64,000 nt of DNA from Paracoccus spongiarum (GTDB taxonomy: Bacteria > Pseudomonadota > Alphaproteobacteria > Rhodobacterales > Rhodobacteraceae), in contig NZ_JAVAMQ010000001.1 of the NCBI RefSeq assembly GCF_030732095.1, forward strand, positions 310,001-374,000, in the 5' to 3' direction. Under the pieces are notes generated by a model that was not told where the DNA came from, made no database searches, and saw only the letters and a list, made by a program, of their open reading frames with translations. The translations under genes were made by a program, and so were the position numbers. Every line of letters starts with the position of its first letter. The stretch's first letter is position 1. Of this stretch, positions 50,106-58,333 are shown one piece after another.

Positions 50106-52156
50106 GAGGTCGCTCCTTCCTCTGCACCGCGCAGCGGCAGGCCGATGCGGAACACCGTGCCGCCCCCGGCGGCCGGCGCGTGGCTCAGCTGGCCGCGATG
50201 CAGCTCGACGATCGAGCGGCAGATCTTCAGCCCCATGCCCATGCCCTGCGCCTTGGTGGTGGCGAAGGCGTCGAACAGCCGGCCGGCCATCTCGTCGGAG
50301 ATGCCGCTGCCCTGGTCGGTCACCTCGATCACCGCCTGGCCGCGGTCGGTCAGCAGCCGCACGGTCAGGCTGTCGCCGCTGCGCCGGTCCGACATCGCCT
50401 CCATGCCGTTGCGGATCAGGTTGATCAGCACCTGTTCCAGCAGGATGCGATCGGCGGCGATCTCGGGGGTGGCCTCGATGCGGCTTTCCAGCCGCACCCG
50501 GTGTTCGCGCGCGTCGGCGGCCAGAAAACCGACCGTCTCGGTCACCACCTCATCCAGCCGCGTGGGCGCAAAGCGCGGCTCGCGCTTCTTCACAAGGTCC
50601 TGGATGTGGCGGATGATGCGGCCGGCGCGGTCGGCCTGCCGGGCCATCTTGTCGATCGCCGGGCGCAGCACCTGCGGATCGGCCTCGCCGCGTTCCATCA
50701 GGTTGGCCATGCCCGCGGCGTAGGAGGCGATCGCCGAGAGCGGCTGGTTCAGTTCATGCGCCAGGGTCGAGGCCATCTCGCCCAGCGTGACCAGCCGGCC
50801 GGTGCGGGCCATCGTCTCGTCCTGCGCGCGGGCCATGCGGGCGGCGCGCTTCTGGTCGGTGATGTCGATGACCGACCCCATCCAGCCGCGGTGCTGGCCG
50901 GCCGCGTCGATCAGCGGCGCCTCGAACACCTGCACGTCGATCGCGTGGCCGTCTCGGTGGCGGAACTGCGTCTCGAAGCTTTGCGACACCCGGCCCGATG
51001 CCTCCAGCCGGCGATGCCGCGCCTCGGTCTCGGCGATCCGCGCGGGGTCCCAATAGGGCATTGGCGGGTCGCGGCCGACCAGATCGCCCGCCTCGCGGCC
51101 GACCAGCTTGCAGAAGGCAGAGTTGACATAGAGGATGCGGCCCTGGTGATCCTTGGCGCGCAGCCCCACGGTCAGGCTTTCCTCCATCGAGCGGCGAAAG
51201 GCGGTCTCGGCCGACAGCCGCGCCTCGGCCCGCCGGCGGCGGGCCGCATTGGCGAACAGCACCAGCAGCGCCAGCACCGCAAACACCGCCAGCGCCGCGA
51301 TCGCCCCCAGCACCAGCGCCGAGCGGACGGCGGCCGGCGCCTCGTAGGCGGTGATGCCCAGCAGCGTGCCGCGCAGGGGCGGATCGAAGCTGATCGCATG
51401 GGCCGGGTTGTCTGGATCGGGCTGGAACCGCTGCCGGGCGGCATGTTCCTGCCCCGAGGCCGAGAAGATCCGCACGCCATACTGCTCGGCGATCCACCAC
51501 GGCACATGGCGCTCGAGCAGCAGCGGCAGCGAGATGGTGGCGGTGACATGGCCGGTGCCGCCCGCCAGCGCCATGCCCATGCTGACCGTCCCGCCGGGCT
51601 GGACATCGCCATAGATCGGCCGCGACCCCCGCGCGCCCGACTGCGCCAGCCGGGCGATCAGCGCATCGTCGCCCGGCGCGCCGGTGCCCGGCAGCGTGCG
51701 CACCCGGCGCCCGTCCGCGTCGTGCCAGATGATCGACAGGATCTCGGGATTGGTGGCGATGTGCAGCCGCGCCCGCAGGTCCAGCGCCGCGGTGTCGGTG
51801 CCGCCCGCCGCCTCCAGCGCCAGCCGGGTCAGCATGTCCTCGTCGACCGACATCTGGAAGCGCAGGGTCTGCTCGACCCACAGCGCGTCGGTGGCCAGCT
51901 TGACACGGGCCTGTTCGGCCTCGTTGCGGCCGACCGCCCAGATCACCGCCGACACCAGCGCCACCAGCGCGATGATCGCCACCAGCGGCACCAGCGACAG
52001 AAGATCCAGCCGGCGCAGCCGCGGCCGCTGCGGGTCGCGCGCCCACGGATCGCCCGGCAGCGCGACGCCCGCCGCCCGATCCGGCCGCGCCCGGTCCGGC
52101 CCGGTCCTGCCCTGCCGCGCGCTGTCCTGCCGCCCCTGCACCTGCCCCCCTTGCAC
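50093..52156 (-). CDS. dctS: C4-dicarboxylate sensor histidine kinase
   Basis: A membrane kinase of about 687 residues: transmembrane helix LLSLVPLVAIIALVALVSAV near 55-75, a periplasmic sensor region to about 280, a second helix, a PAS domain (ILYVNSAFCKLVGREAGDLV), then HisKA with TLAHELNQPLSAIASYAAGM (phospho-His) and HATPase (INLIRNGMEAM, DQGSGI, GMGMGLKICRSIVELH). Architecture and neighbourhood match DctS. The start is uncertain: no ATG lies upstream, and GTG at 52156 or 52141 are candidates within a CCTGC-rich low-complexity stretch. Upstream codon use is non-coding, so the TTG at 52249 is unlikely. Confidence 0.9.
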   Translation of the reverse strand: MQGGQVQGRQDSARQGRTGPDRARPDRAAGVALPGDPWARDPQRPRLRRLDLLSLVPLVAIIALVALVSAVIWAVGRNEAEQARVKLATDALWVEQTLRFQMSVDEDMLTRLALEAAGGTDTAALDLRARLHIATNPEILSIIWHDADGRRVRTLPGTGAPGDDALIARLAQSGARGSRPIYGDVQPGGTVSMGMALAGGTGHVTATISLPLLLERHVPWWIAEQYGVRIFSASGQEHAARQRFQPDPDNPAHAISFDPPLRGTLLGITAYEAPAAVRSALVLGAIAALAVFAVLALLVLFANAARRRRAEARLSAETAFRRSMEESLTVGLRAKDHQGRILYVNSAFCKLVGREAGDLVGRDPPMPYWDPARIAETEARHRRLEASGRVSQSFETQFRHRDGHAIDVQVFEAPLIDAAGQHRGWMGSVIDITDQKRAARMARAQDETMARTGRLVTLGEMASTLAHELNQPLSAIASYAAGMANLMERGEADPQVLRPAIDKMARQADRAGRIIRHIQDLVKKREPRFAPTRLDEVVTETVGFLAADAREHRVRLESRIEATPEIAADRILLEQVLINLIRNGMEAMSDRRSGDSLTVRLLTDRGQAVIEVTDQGSGISDEMAGRLFDAFATTKAQGMGMGLKICRSIVELHRGQLSHAPAAGGGTVFRIGLPLRGAEEGATSWAA

Positions 52157-52263
52157 CTGCCGCCGCCCGCCCTGTTGCGGAAACCCACAATAGCGAGAGG
52201 CCGCCGCGCGTGGCAAGGAATCGCTGACCCGCCGGGAGGGCGGGACCAACGGAGGAGAGAACC

Positions 52264-53274
52264 ATGCTGAACCGCCGCAGCCTCGTGCGCCTTGCGGGCG
52301 CCGCCGCCATCGCGCTGACCGCCGCGCTGCCCGCCGCCGCGCAGGAGCCGATCACCATCAAGTTCAGCCATGTCGTGGCGCCCGACACGCCCAAGGGCAA
52401 GGGCGCCGAGAAGTTCAAGGAACTGGCCGAGCAGTACACCGAAGGCAAGGTGAAGGTCGAAGTCTATCCCAACAGCCAGCTCTACAAGGACAAGGAAGAG
52501 CTTGAGGCCCTGCAACTGGGCGCGGTGCAGATGCTGGCGCCGTCGCTGGCCAAGTTCGGCCCGCTGGGCGTCCAGCAGTTCGAGCTGTTCGACCTGCCGA
52601 TGCTGTTCGACGGCCGCGACCAGCTGCGCCAGATCACCGAGGGTCCGGTGGGCGAGGAGCTTCTGGGGATGCTGCAGGACAAGGGCATCACCGGGCTGGC
52701 CTACTGGGACAACGGCTTCAAGATCATGTCGGCCAACAGCCCGCTGCAGGTGCCCGACGACTTCCTGGGCCTGAAGATGCGCATCCAGTCCTCGAAGATC
52801 CTCGAGGCGCAGATGGAGGCGCTGGGCGCCGTGCCGCAGGTGATGGCGTTCAGCGAGGTCTATCAGGCGCTGCAGACCGGCGTCGTGGACGGCACCGAGA
52901 ACCCGCCCTCGAACATGTATACCCAGAAGATGAACGAGGTGCAGAAGCACGCCACATTGTCGCGCCACGGCTATCTGGGCTATGCGGTGATCGTGAACAA
53001 GGCGTTCTGGGACGGCCTGCCCGAGGATGTGCGCGCCAATCTGGACAAGGCGATGGCCGAGGCCACCGACTATGCCAACGGCATCGCCGAAGAGGAAAAC
53101 AACAAGGCGCTGCAGGCCATGATGGATGCCGGCACCACCGAATTCCACGAGCTGACCGAGGAAGAGCGCGCCGAATGGGAAGCCACCCTTCGCCCCGTCC
53201 ATGAGGAGATGGCCGACCGGATCGGCGCCGACCTGATCCAGAAGGTCTACGACACCCTGGGGACCAACAGCTGA
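52264..53274 (+). CDS. dctP: TRAP C4-dicarboxylate-binding protein
   Basis: DctP is the periplasmic binding protein that captures malate, succinate or fumarate and delivers them to the DctQM carrier. The 336 residues have a signal peptide (MLNRRSLVRLAGAAAIALTA, cleavage after AAAQ) and the family pattern IKFSHVVAPDTPKGKGAEKF, the solute-clamping arginine in LKMRIQSSKI, and VVDGTENPPSNMYTQKM. GGAGGAGAG precedes the ATG. It is divergent from dctS, and a strong hairpin follows it. Confidence 0.96.
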   Translation: MLNRRSLVRLAGAAAIALTAALPAAAQEPITIKFSHVVAPDTPKGKGAEKFKELAEQYTEGKVKVEVYPNSQLYKDKEELEALQLGAVQMLAPSLAKFGPLGVQQFELFDLPMLFDGRDQLRQITEGPVGEELLGMLQDKGITGLAYWDNGFKIMSANSPLQVPDDFLGLKMRIQSSKILEAQMEALGAVPQVMAFSEVYQALQTGVVDGTENPPSNMYTQKMNEVQKHATLSRHGYLGYAVIVNKAFWDGLPEDVRANLDKAMAEATDYANGIAEEENNKALQAMMDAGTTEFHELTEEERAEWEATLRPVHEEMADRIGADLIQKVYDTLGTNS

Positions 53275-53283
53275 TCGTCACCC

Positions 53284-53309
53284 CGGGGGGCGCAGTTCCG
53301 CGCCCCCCG
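53284..53309 (+). other. Intercistronic hairpin between dctP and dctQ
   Basis: CGGGGGGCGC, loop AGTTCC, GCGCCCCCCG: a perfect 10-bp stem 9 bases after the dctP stop, without a T-run. It likely blocks 3-prime exonucleases and lets dctP mRNA outlast dctQM, giving the excess of binding protein that TRAP systems need; this role is inferred. Confidence 0.6.
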
Positions 53310-53329
53310 CATCATCTCCGAGGTTTGCC

Positions 53330-53959
53330 ATGCTGTTGCGCATCCTCGACCGCTTTGAAGAAATCCTGATCTCGTTCCTGATGGCCCTTGCGGTCGTCCT
53401 GATCTTCATTGCGGTCGTGCACCGATTCTCGATCGGCTTCGCCGCCGATCTCGTGGGCTACGCCCGCGCCAACGACCTGCCCGGCCTTCAGGACTGGGCG
53501 CGGTCGATCTTCAAGTCGATCAACGCGATCAAGCTGACCTGGGCGCAAGAGGCGTGCATCTACCTGTTCGTGTGGATGGCCAAGTTCGGCGCCGCCTATG
53601 GCGTCCGCATCGGCATCCATGTGGGCGTCGACATCCTGGCCGAACGGCTCGAGGGCGCGGCGCGCAAGACCATCACCGTCATCGCCATGTCGGGCGGCAT
53701 CCTGTTCACCTTCATCATCGCCTGGATCGGCACCGATTTCGTCTGGCATGTCTACAAGGGCGGCCAGACCTCGCCCGACCTGGAACTGAAGATGTGGATC
53801 ATCTATCTGGCCGTGCCGCTTGGATCGGCGCTGATGTGCTTCCGCTTCGTGCAGGCCCTGTGGCTCTTCCTGACCACGGGCGAGATCGCGCATCACGACC
53901 TCGGCTCGGTCGAGGGCATCGAGGAAGAGGCCGAAGCCGCCTCGGAGGGCAAGTCATGA
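53330..53959 (+). CDS. dctQ: TRAP C4-dicarboxylate transporter small permease
   Basis: DctQ is the small membrane subunit that docks with DctM. The 209 residues contain four hydrophobic helices (about 12-33, 80-100, 120-145, 160-185), with the conserved LTWAQEACIYLFVWMAKFG in helix 2. A cytoplasmic acidic tail (EGIEEEAEAAS) ends it. Its stop overlaps the dctM start by ATGA, so the two permease subunits are translated together. The small-subunit loop between helices 1 and 2 is longer than in many relatives. Confidence 0.95.
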   Translation: MLLRILDRFEEILISFLMALAVVLIFIAVVHRFSIGFAADLVGYARANDLPGLQDWARSIFKSINAIKLTWAQEACIYLFVWMAKFGAAYGVRIGIHVGVDILAERLEGAARKTITVIAMSGGILFTFIIAWIGTDFVWHVYKGGQTSPDLELKMWIIYLAVPLGSALMCFRFVQALWLFLTTGEIAHHDLGSVEGIEEEAEAASEGKS

Positions 53960-55281
53960 CCGCGCTGATCATCTTCCTGATCCTGTCGGCGCTGCTGATC
54001 ACCGGCATGCCGGTCTCGATCGCGCTGGGCCTGACGGTCTTTGCCTTCCTGTTCGGCTTTACCCAGATCCCGATGGACAGCATCGCGCTGAAGCTGTTCA
54101 CCGGCATCGAGAAGTTCGAGATCATGGCGATCCCGTTCTTCATCCTGGCCGGAAACTTCCTGACCCATGGCGGCGTGGCGCGGCGGATGATCCGCTTTGC
54201 CAGCGCCATGGTGGGGCACTGGTATGGCGGGATGGGGCTGGCCGCGGTGCTGGCCTGCGCGCTGTTCGCCGCGATCTCGGGCTCGTCGCCCGCGACGGTG
54301 ATGGCGGTCGGCTCGATCCTGATCCCGGCGATGGTCAGGCAGGGCTATCCGCCGCAATTCGGCGTGGGCTCGATCGCGACGGCCGGCGGCCTCGGCATCC
54401 TGATCCCGCCCTCGATCGTGATGGTGATGTATTCGGTCGCCACCTCGGGCATGGTCGTGACCGGCCCCGAGGGCGAGCAGGTGCTGTCTGCCTCGATCGG
54501 CACGCTGTTCATGGCGGGCGTCATCCCCGGCCTGATGCTGGCCACGATGCTGGGCGGCACGACCGTCTGGAAGGCGTGGAGGAACGGCTATCCGCGGATG
54601 CCGCGCGCCACATTCGGCGAACGCTGGCGCGCCTTCCGCGAGTCGGTCTGGGGGCTGATGCTGATCGTCATCATCATGGGCGGCATCTATGGCGGCATCT
54701 TCACCCCCACCGAGGCCGCCGCGGTCAGCGCCGTCTATGCCTTCGTGATCGCAGTCTGGGTCTACAAGGACATCCGGCTGCGCGACGTGCCCAAGGTGCT
54801 GCTGTCCTCGGCGGCGATGGCGGCGATGCTGCTCTACATCATCACCAACGCCGTGATGTTCGCCTTCATCCTGACCAGCGAACAGATCCCGCAGGCGATG
54901 TCGGCCTGGATCGTGGACCTGGGCCTTGGCAAGATCGGCTTCCTGCTAATCGTGAACGTCATGCTGCTGATGGTCGGCATGGTTATGGAGCCCTCGGCCA
55001 TCGTGCTGATCATGGCGCCGATCCTCTATCCCGTCGCCGTCAAGCTGGGTGTCGATCCGGTGCATTTCGGGATCATGATGGTCGTCAACATGGAGATCGG
55101 GCTGTGTACGCCGCCGGTGGGGCTGAACCTCTATGTCGGCTCGGCCATTTCGCGGCTGGGTCTGACCGAGGTCAGCCGAGCCACGTTCCCCTGGCTGCTG
55201 ACCGCGCTGACATTCCTGATGCTGGTTACCTACATCCCCGAAATCTCGCTGTTGCTGCCGAGGCTTCTGGGCATGGGCTGA
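53956..55281 (+). CDS. dctM: TRAP C4-dicarboxylate transporter large permease
   Basis: DctM is the sodium-driven translocating subunit. The 441 residues form about 12-13 helices. It has the typical GMPVSIALGLTVFAFLFG, FFILAGNFLTHGGVARRMI, AAISGSSPATVMAVGSILIP and IPPSIVMVMYSVATSG and, in the second half, FTPTEAAAVSAVYAF and CTPPVGLNLYVGS. ATG at 53956 lies in the ATGA overlap with dctQ. A hairpin terminator follows about 38 bases after the stop. Confidence 0.97.
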   Translation: MTALIIFLILSALLITGMPVSIALGLTVFAFLFGFTQIPMDSIALKLFTGIEKFEIMAIPFFILAGNFLTHGGVARRMIRFASAMVGHWYGGMGLAAVLACALFAAISGSSPATVMAVGSILIPAMVRQGYPPQFGVGSIATAGGLGILIPPSIVMVMYSVATSGMVVTGPEGEQVLSASIGTLFMAGVIPGLMLATMLGGTTVWKAWRNGYPRMPRATFGERWRAFRESVWGLMLIVIIMGGIYGGIFTPTEAAAVSAVYAFVIAVWVYKDIRLRDVPKVLLSSAAMAAMLLYIITNAVMFAFILTSEQIPQAMSAWIVDLGLGKIGFLLIVNVMLLMVGMVMEPSAIVLIMAPILYPVAVKLGVDPVHFGIMMVVNMEIGLCTPPVGLNLYVGSAISRLGLTEVSRATFPWLLTALTFLMLVTYIPEISLLLPRLLGMG

Positions 55282-55318
55282 CCCGCAGGGCGGTATCCGG
55301 CGCCTGACAGGACATGGT

Positions 55319-55358
55319 GCGGGGCGGCGAAGGCTGCCCCGCGCTGCATTCTTTTGGG
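55319..55358 (+). terminator. Terminator after dctM
   Basis: GCGGGGCGGC (55319-55328), loop GAAG, GCTGCCCCGC (55333-55342) with one G-T pair, then GCTGCATTCTTTTGG: a strong stem with a weak T-run (CTTTT). It lies between the convergent dctM and GntR genes. Confidence 0.65.
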
Positions 55359-55372
55359 GGCCTCGGCCGGCC

Positions 55373-56044
55373 CTAGCCGCGCAGGGCCGCCGACAGGCTG
55401 CCGGCGACCACCCGTTCGCGGTCGAAGTCGATACCGGCTTCCAGATGGCGCAGATGTTCGTCCAGCAGGCGCAGCGCCGTGGCCTCGTCGCCCGCCTCGA
55501 TGGCCGCCACGATGCCGCGATGCTCGTCCTCGGCGCACAGCGTCACCGGCGCGGTCGCGTAAAGCCCGATGATCAGCGAACTGCGCATGGTCAGTTCTTC
55601 CAGATAGCGCGCCAGCACCGGGTTGCCGCCCAGCCGCGCCATCAGGATGTGGAAGCCGCGCGACAGGCGGATGGCGGCGGGGCGGTTGTCACGGCCCCGT
55701 GCGGCGTCCTCCTCGATCAGGTGGCGGCGCAGCGCGGCGATGTCTTCCGCCGTGGCCCGGCGCACCACATTGCGGCAGATCGTCGTCTCGATGGCGCGGC
55801 GGGCCTGGAAGACGTTGCGCGCATCCTCGGGCGTTGGGGTGGCGACATAGGCGCCGCGATTGGGCAGCAGATCGACGACCTGGTGCGCGGTCAGCGTGGC
55901 CAGCGCGCGGCGCACATTGGCGCGGTTGCAGCCGAAGATGTCCGACAGCGCCTGTTCCCCCAGCTTGGTGCCGGCCGGCAGCCGCTGGTCCGCAATTGCG
56001 TCCAGGATGCTATCGACGATCAGCAGGTCCAGGGGCTTGTCCAT
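55373..56044 (-). CDS. GntR-family (FCD) transcriptional regulator
   Basis: A 223-residue regulator with an N-terminal winged helix-turn-helix (IVDSILDAIADQRLPAGTKL, then ALSDIFGCNRANVRRALATL) and a helical FCD effector domain whose histidines (FHILMARLGGNPVL, EDEHRGIVAAI) would bind a metal and ligand. ATG at 56044 (MDKPLDLLIVD) is chosen since it sets the helix-turn-helix at the usual distance. It is divergent from hyuE; a palindromic operator lies in that promoter, so it probably represses the hydantoin genes until a hydantoin-like or ureide ligand binds. Confidence 0.92.
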   Translation of the reverse strand: MDKPLDLLIVDSILDAIADQRLPAGTKLGEQALSDIFGCNRANVRRALATLTAHQVVDLLPNRGAYVATPTPEDARNVFQARRAIETTICRNVVRRATAEDIAALRRHLIEEDAARGRDNRPAAIRLSRGFHILMARLGGNPVLARYLEELTMRSSLIIGLYATAPVTLCAEDEHRGIVAAIEAGDEATALRLLDEHLRHLEAGIDFDRERVVAGSLSAALRG

Positions 56045-56111
56045 GATCCTCAAATTGCACCATCCACAAGCGAGGGCAACATTATTTCGCCGCAAATCCG
56101 AGCAGAAAAAT

Positions 56112-56140
56112 ATGACTCTCGATTGTTAACAACTTATGAT
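56112..56140 (+). promoter_or_regulatory. Promoter of the hyuE-permease operon
   Basis: ATGACT (56112-56117), 17-base spacer, TATGAT (56135-56140), 31 bases before the hyuE ATG. The operator TTGTTAACAA lies inside the spacer. The region is markedly AT-rich. Confidence 0.6.
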
Positions 56141-56146
56141 AACAAT
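56122..56146. promoter_or_regulatory. Operator for the divergent GntR repressor
   Basis: ATTGTTA (56122-56128) and TAACAAT (56140-56146) form a dyad, and TTGTTAACAA (56123-56132) is itself a perfect 10-base palindrome of the TTGT-N2-ACAA kind used by FCD-type GntR proteins. It sits between the -35 and -10 boxes, a classic repressor position. Confidence 0.65.
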
Positions 56147-56171
56147 ATGGCGACTCAGCAGGGGAGCCGCC

Positions 56172-56870
56172 ATGAAACTGTTTGTCATCAACCCGAACTC
56201 GACCGCCTCGATGACCGAGAAGATCATCGCCTCGGCCCGCGCCGTCGCCGCGCCGGGCGTGCAGATCGAGGGCCGCACCGCGCATGGCGCGCCGGCCAGC
56301 ATCGAAGGGCATTTCGACGAGGTGATGTGCGCCGCGCATCTTCTGCGCGAGGTGCAGGAGGCCGAGCGCGCGCAGGCCGACGCGATCGTCGTGGCCTGTT
56401 TCGACGACCCGGCGATCGGCGCCTGCCGCGAGGTCGCGACCGGTCCGGTCATCGGCATCTGCGAGGCCGCCGTGAAGGCCGCCAGCATGATCGCCACCTC
56501 GTTCTCGGTCGTGACCACGCTGCCGCGGTCGGTCCCGGTGATCGAGGAGCTGGTGCGCCGCTATGGCCTTGACCATCAGTGCCGCAGGGTTCGCTCGGCC
56601 GCGATCCCGGTGCTGGCGCTCGAGGAGCCCGGCTCGAACGCCCGCCTGCTGATCCGCGACGAGATCCTGCGGGCCATCGACGAGGATGGCTGCGAGGCGG
56701 TGGTGCTGGGCTGCGCGGGCATGGCCGACCTGACCGAATGGCTCAGCCTCGAGACCGGCATCCCGGTCATCGACGGCGTCAGCGCCGCCACGAAATTCGC
56801 CGAGGCGCTGGTGGGCGCCGGGCTGAAGACCAGCAAGATCGGGGCCTATGCCGTCCCGAACGCGAAATGA
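56172..56870 (+). CDS. hyuE: Hydantoin racemase (Asp/Glu racemase superfamily)
   Basis: A 232-residue cofactor-independent racemase for 5-substituted hydantoins or allantoin. The two catalytic cysteines fall at C76 (VVACFDDPAIGAC) and C181 (VVLGCAGMADL), the same numbering as known for rhizobial hydantoin racemases. The start MKLFVINPNSTASMTEKI is typical. ATG at 56172 is preceded by CAGGGGAG. It is followed by an NCS1 permease after 35 bases. No hydantoinase or carbamoylase is in the window, so the pathway must be completed elsewhere or the substrate is another ureide. Confidence 0.92.
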   Translation: MKLFVINPNSTASMTEKIIASARAVAAPGVQIEGRTAHGAPASIEGHFDEVMCAAHLLREVQEAERAQADAIVVACFDDPAIGACREVATGPVIGICEAAVKAASMIATSFSVVTTLPRSVPVIEELVRRYGLDHQCRRVRSAAIPVLALEEPGSNARLLIRDEILRAIDEDGCEAVVLGCAGMADLTEWLSLETGIPVIDGVSAATKFAEALVGAGLKTSKIGAYAVPNAK

Positions 56871-56905
56871 CCCGAGAACAGGTTCAGATGACAGGGAGAA
56901 ACACC

Positions 56906-58264
56906 ATGACACAGACCGAGATGACGGCCGGCGCCGCGCCCCTTGGCGCCGAACATGAAAAGGGGCTGGGCGAGGAATCGCTGGCGCCCCAGCAGACCCG
57001 GATCATGGACCCGTGGTCCTATCTCTTCGCCTGGCTGGGCGGCTGCGTGTCGATCGGCACCTTCACGGTGGGATCGGGCCTCGTCGGCACGCTGAACCTG
57101 CTTCAGACCTTCCTGGCCATCGCCATCGGCTGCGGCGTCATCGGTGTCGCGCTTATGATCAACGGCCGCGCCGGACATCGCTATGGCATCCCCTTCATGG
57201 TGCAGGCCCGGTCGGCCTACGGCTTTTCCGGCACCCGCCTGCCCGCCCTCGTCCGTTCGGTCCCCGCGATCGTCTGGTACGGCTTCCAGAGCTGGATCGG
57301 CGCCGGGGCGCTGAACCTCGTCTCGGAGACGATGTTCGGCTATTCCAACATCTGGGTGTTCTTCATCGGCTTCCAGTTCCTGCAGATCGCCCTGTCGGTG
57401 CTGGGCTTCCACGGCATCAAATGGCTGGAAAACATCGGCGCCGTGTTCATCATCGGCTCGCTGGTCTACATGTTCTTCAGCGTCATCAACCGCTATGGCG
57501 ACGAGATCAGCGCGAACCTGATCAACGCGGAAGGCACCTGGGGGGCGCCGTTCTGGGGCGCGACCATGCTGTTCCTGGGCGTCTATTCCACGATGATGCT
57601 GAACGTGTCGGACTACTCGCGCGAATTGCAGCACAGGGTCGGGCCGGTGCGGCAGGTGGTGATCTATGCCAACTCGATCCTGCCCGCGACGCTGTTCATG
57701 GGGCTGATCGGGCTGATGGTGTCCTCGGCCACCGGCGAGGTCGATCCGATCAAGGTGTTCTCCAGCGCCGTGGACAACAAGATCCTGCTGGTCGTCACGC
57801 TTCTGTTCATCGCCTTCGCGCAGGTCACCACGAACATTCTCAACAACGTCGTGCCGCCGGCCTATGCGATGATGGACGTGTTCAAGCTGCCCTTCAAGGC
57901 GGCGGCGGTGATCGTCGGGCTGCTGGCCTTCGCGACCTTCCCCTGGATGCTGGTGCGCGACGAATCGGCGGCGGGCCTCAGCCTGTTCATCCAGACCTAC
58001 AGCGCCTTCCTGGGCCCGATCTTCGCGATCCTGGTGGTGGACTACTACATCATCCGCAGGCAGGTTCTGAACCTCGACCACCTCTATGACGCCGAAGGGC
58101 CCTATCGGGGCGTGAATCCCGCGGCGGTCATCGCCACCGTGGTCGGTGTCCTCGCCGCGCTGATCTTTTCGGGGGTCAGCTGGTATGCCAGCCTGATCCC
58201 GGCCGGCGTCACCTACTACCTGCTGATGAAGAACCTGCCCTCGGCCCGCCGCTTCCTCGCCTGA
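56906..58264 (+). CDS. NCS1-family permease (hydantoin/cytosine/allantoin type)
   Basis: A 452-residue sodium- or proton-coupled symporter of the NCS1 group with about 12 helices. Segments such as GIPFMVQARSAYGFSG, WYGFQSWIGAGALNL and LNVSDYSRELQH match family substrate-site helices of Mhp1 and cytosine permeases. ATG at 56906 has AGGGAG 7 bases upstream; ATGs at 56867 and 56888 are also in frame but lack such a site. Linked to hyuE, it probably imports hydantoins or a related ureide. A perfect palindrome terminator follows. Confidence 0.9.
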   Translation: MTQTEMTAGAAPLGAEHEKGLGEESLAPQQTRIMDPWSYLFAWLGGCVSIGTFTVGSGLVGTLNLLQTFLAIAIGCGVIGVALMINGRAGHRYGIPFMVQARSAYGFSGTRLPALVRSVPAIVWYGFQSWIGAGALNLVSETMFGYSNIWVFFIGFQFLQIALSVLGFHGIKWLENIGAVFIIGSLVYMFFSVINRYGDEISANLINAEGTWGAPFWGATMLFLGVYSTMMLNVSDYSRELQHRVGPVRQVVIYANSILPATLFMGLIGLMVSSATGEVDPIKVFSSAVDNKILLVVTLLFIAFAQVTTNILNNVVPPAYAMMDVFKLPFKAAAVIVGLLAFATFPWMLVRDESAAGLSLFIQTYSAFLGPIFAILVVDYYIIRRQVLNLDHLYDAEGPYRGVNPAAVIATVVGVLAALIFSGVSWYASLIPAGVTYYLLMKNLPSARRFLA

Positions 58265-58286
58265 GGACGCCGCCGCGCCGGGAACA

Positions 58287-58316
58287 GGGGGCGAGCCTTC
58301 GCGAAGGCTCGCCCCC
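58287..58316. terminator. Bidirectional terminator, 30-base perfect palindrome
   Basis: GGGGGCGAGCCTTCG joined to CGAAGGCTCGCCCCC, centred between the convergent NCS1 permease and glgP stops (22 and 18 bases away). A 13-bp stem with a TTCGCGAA-type tip can form on either strand. Confidence 0.85.
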
Positions 58317-58333
58317 TTCGCATGGCGTCCCGG

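Noticed and set aside
52200..52225. Sigma-54 promoter TGGCAAGGAATCGCTGA upstream of dctP.
   Set aside because: The GG and GC elements are separated by 9 bases rather than the required 10, and the FixJ-type DctR does not need sigma-54.
52141..52256. CCTGC/CCTGT-rich stretch before dctS as a tandem repeat or CRISPR-like array.
   Set aside because: The units are short, irregular and without spacers; it is low-complexity DNA around an uncertain start.
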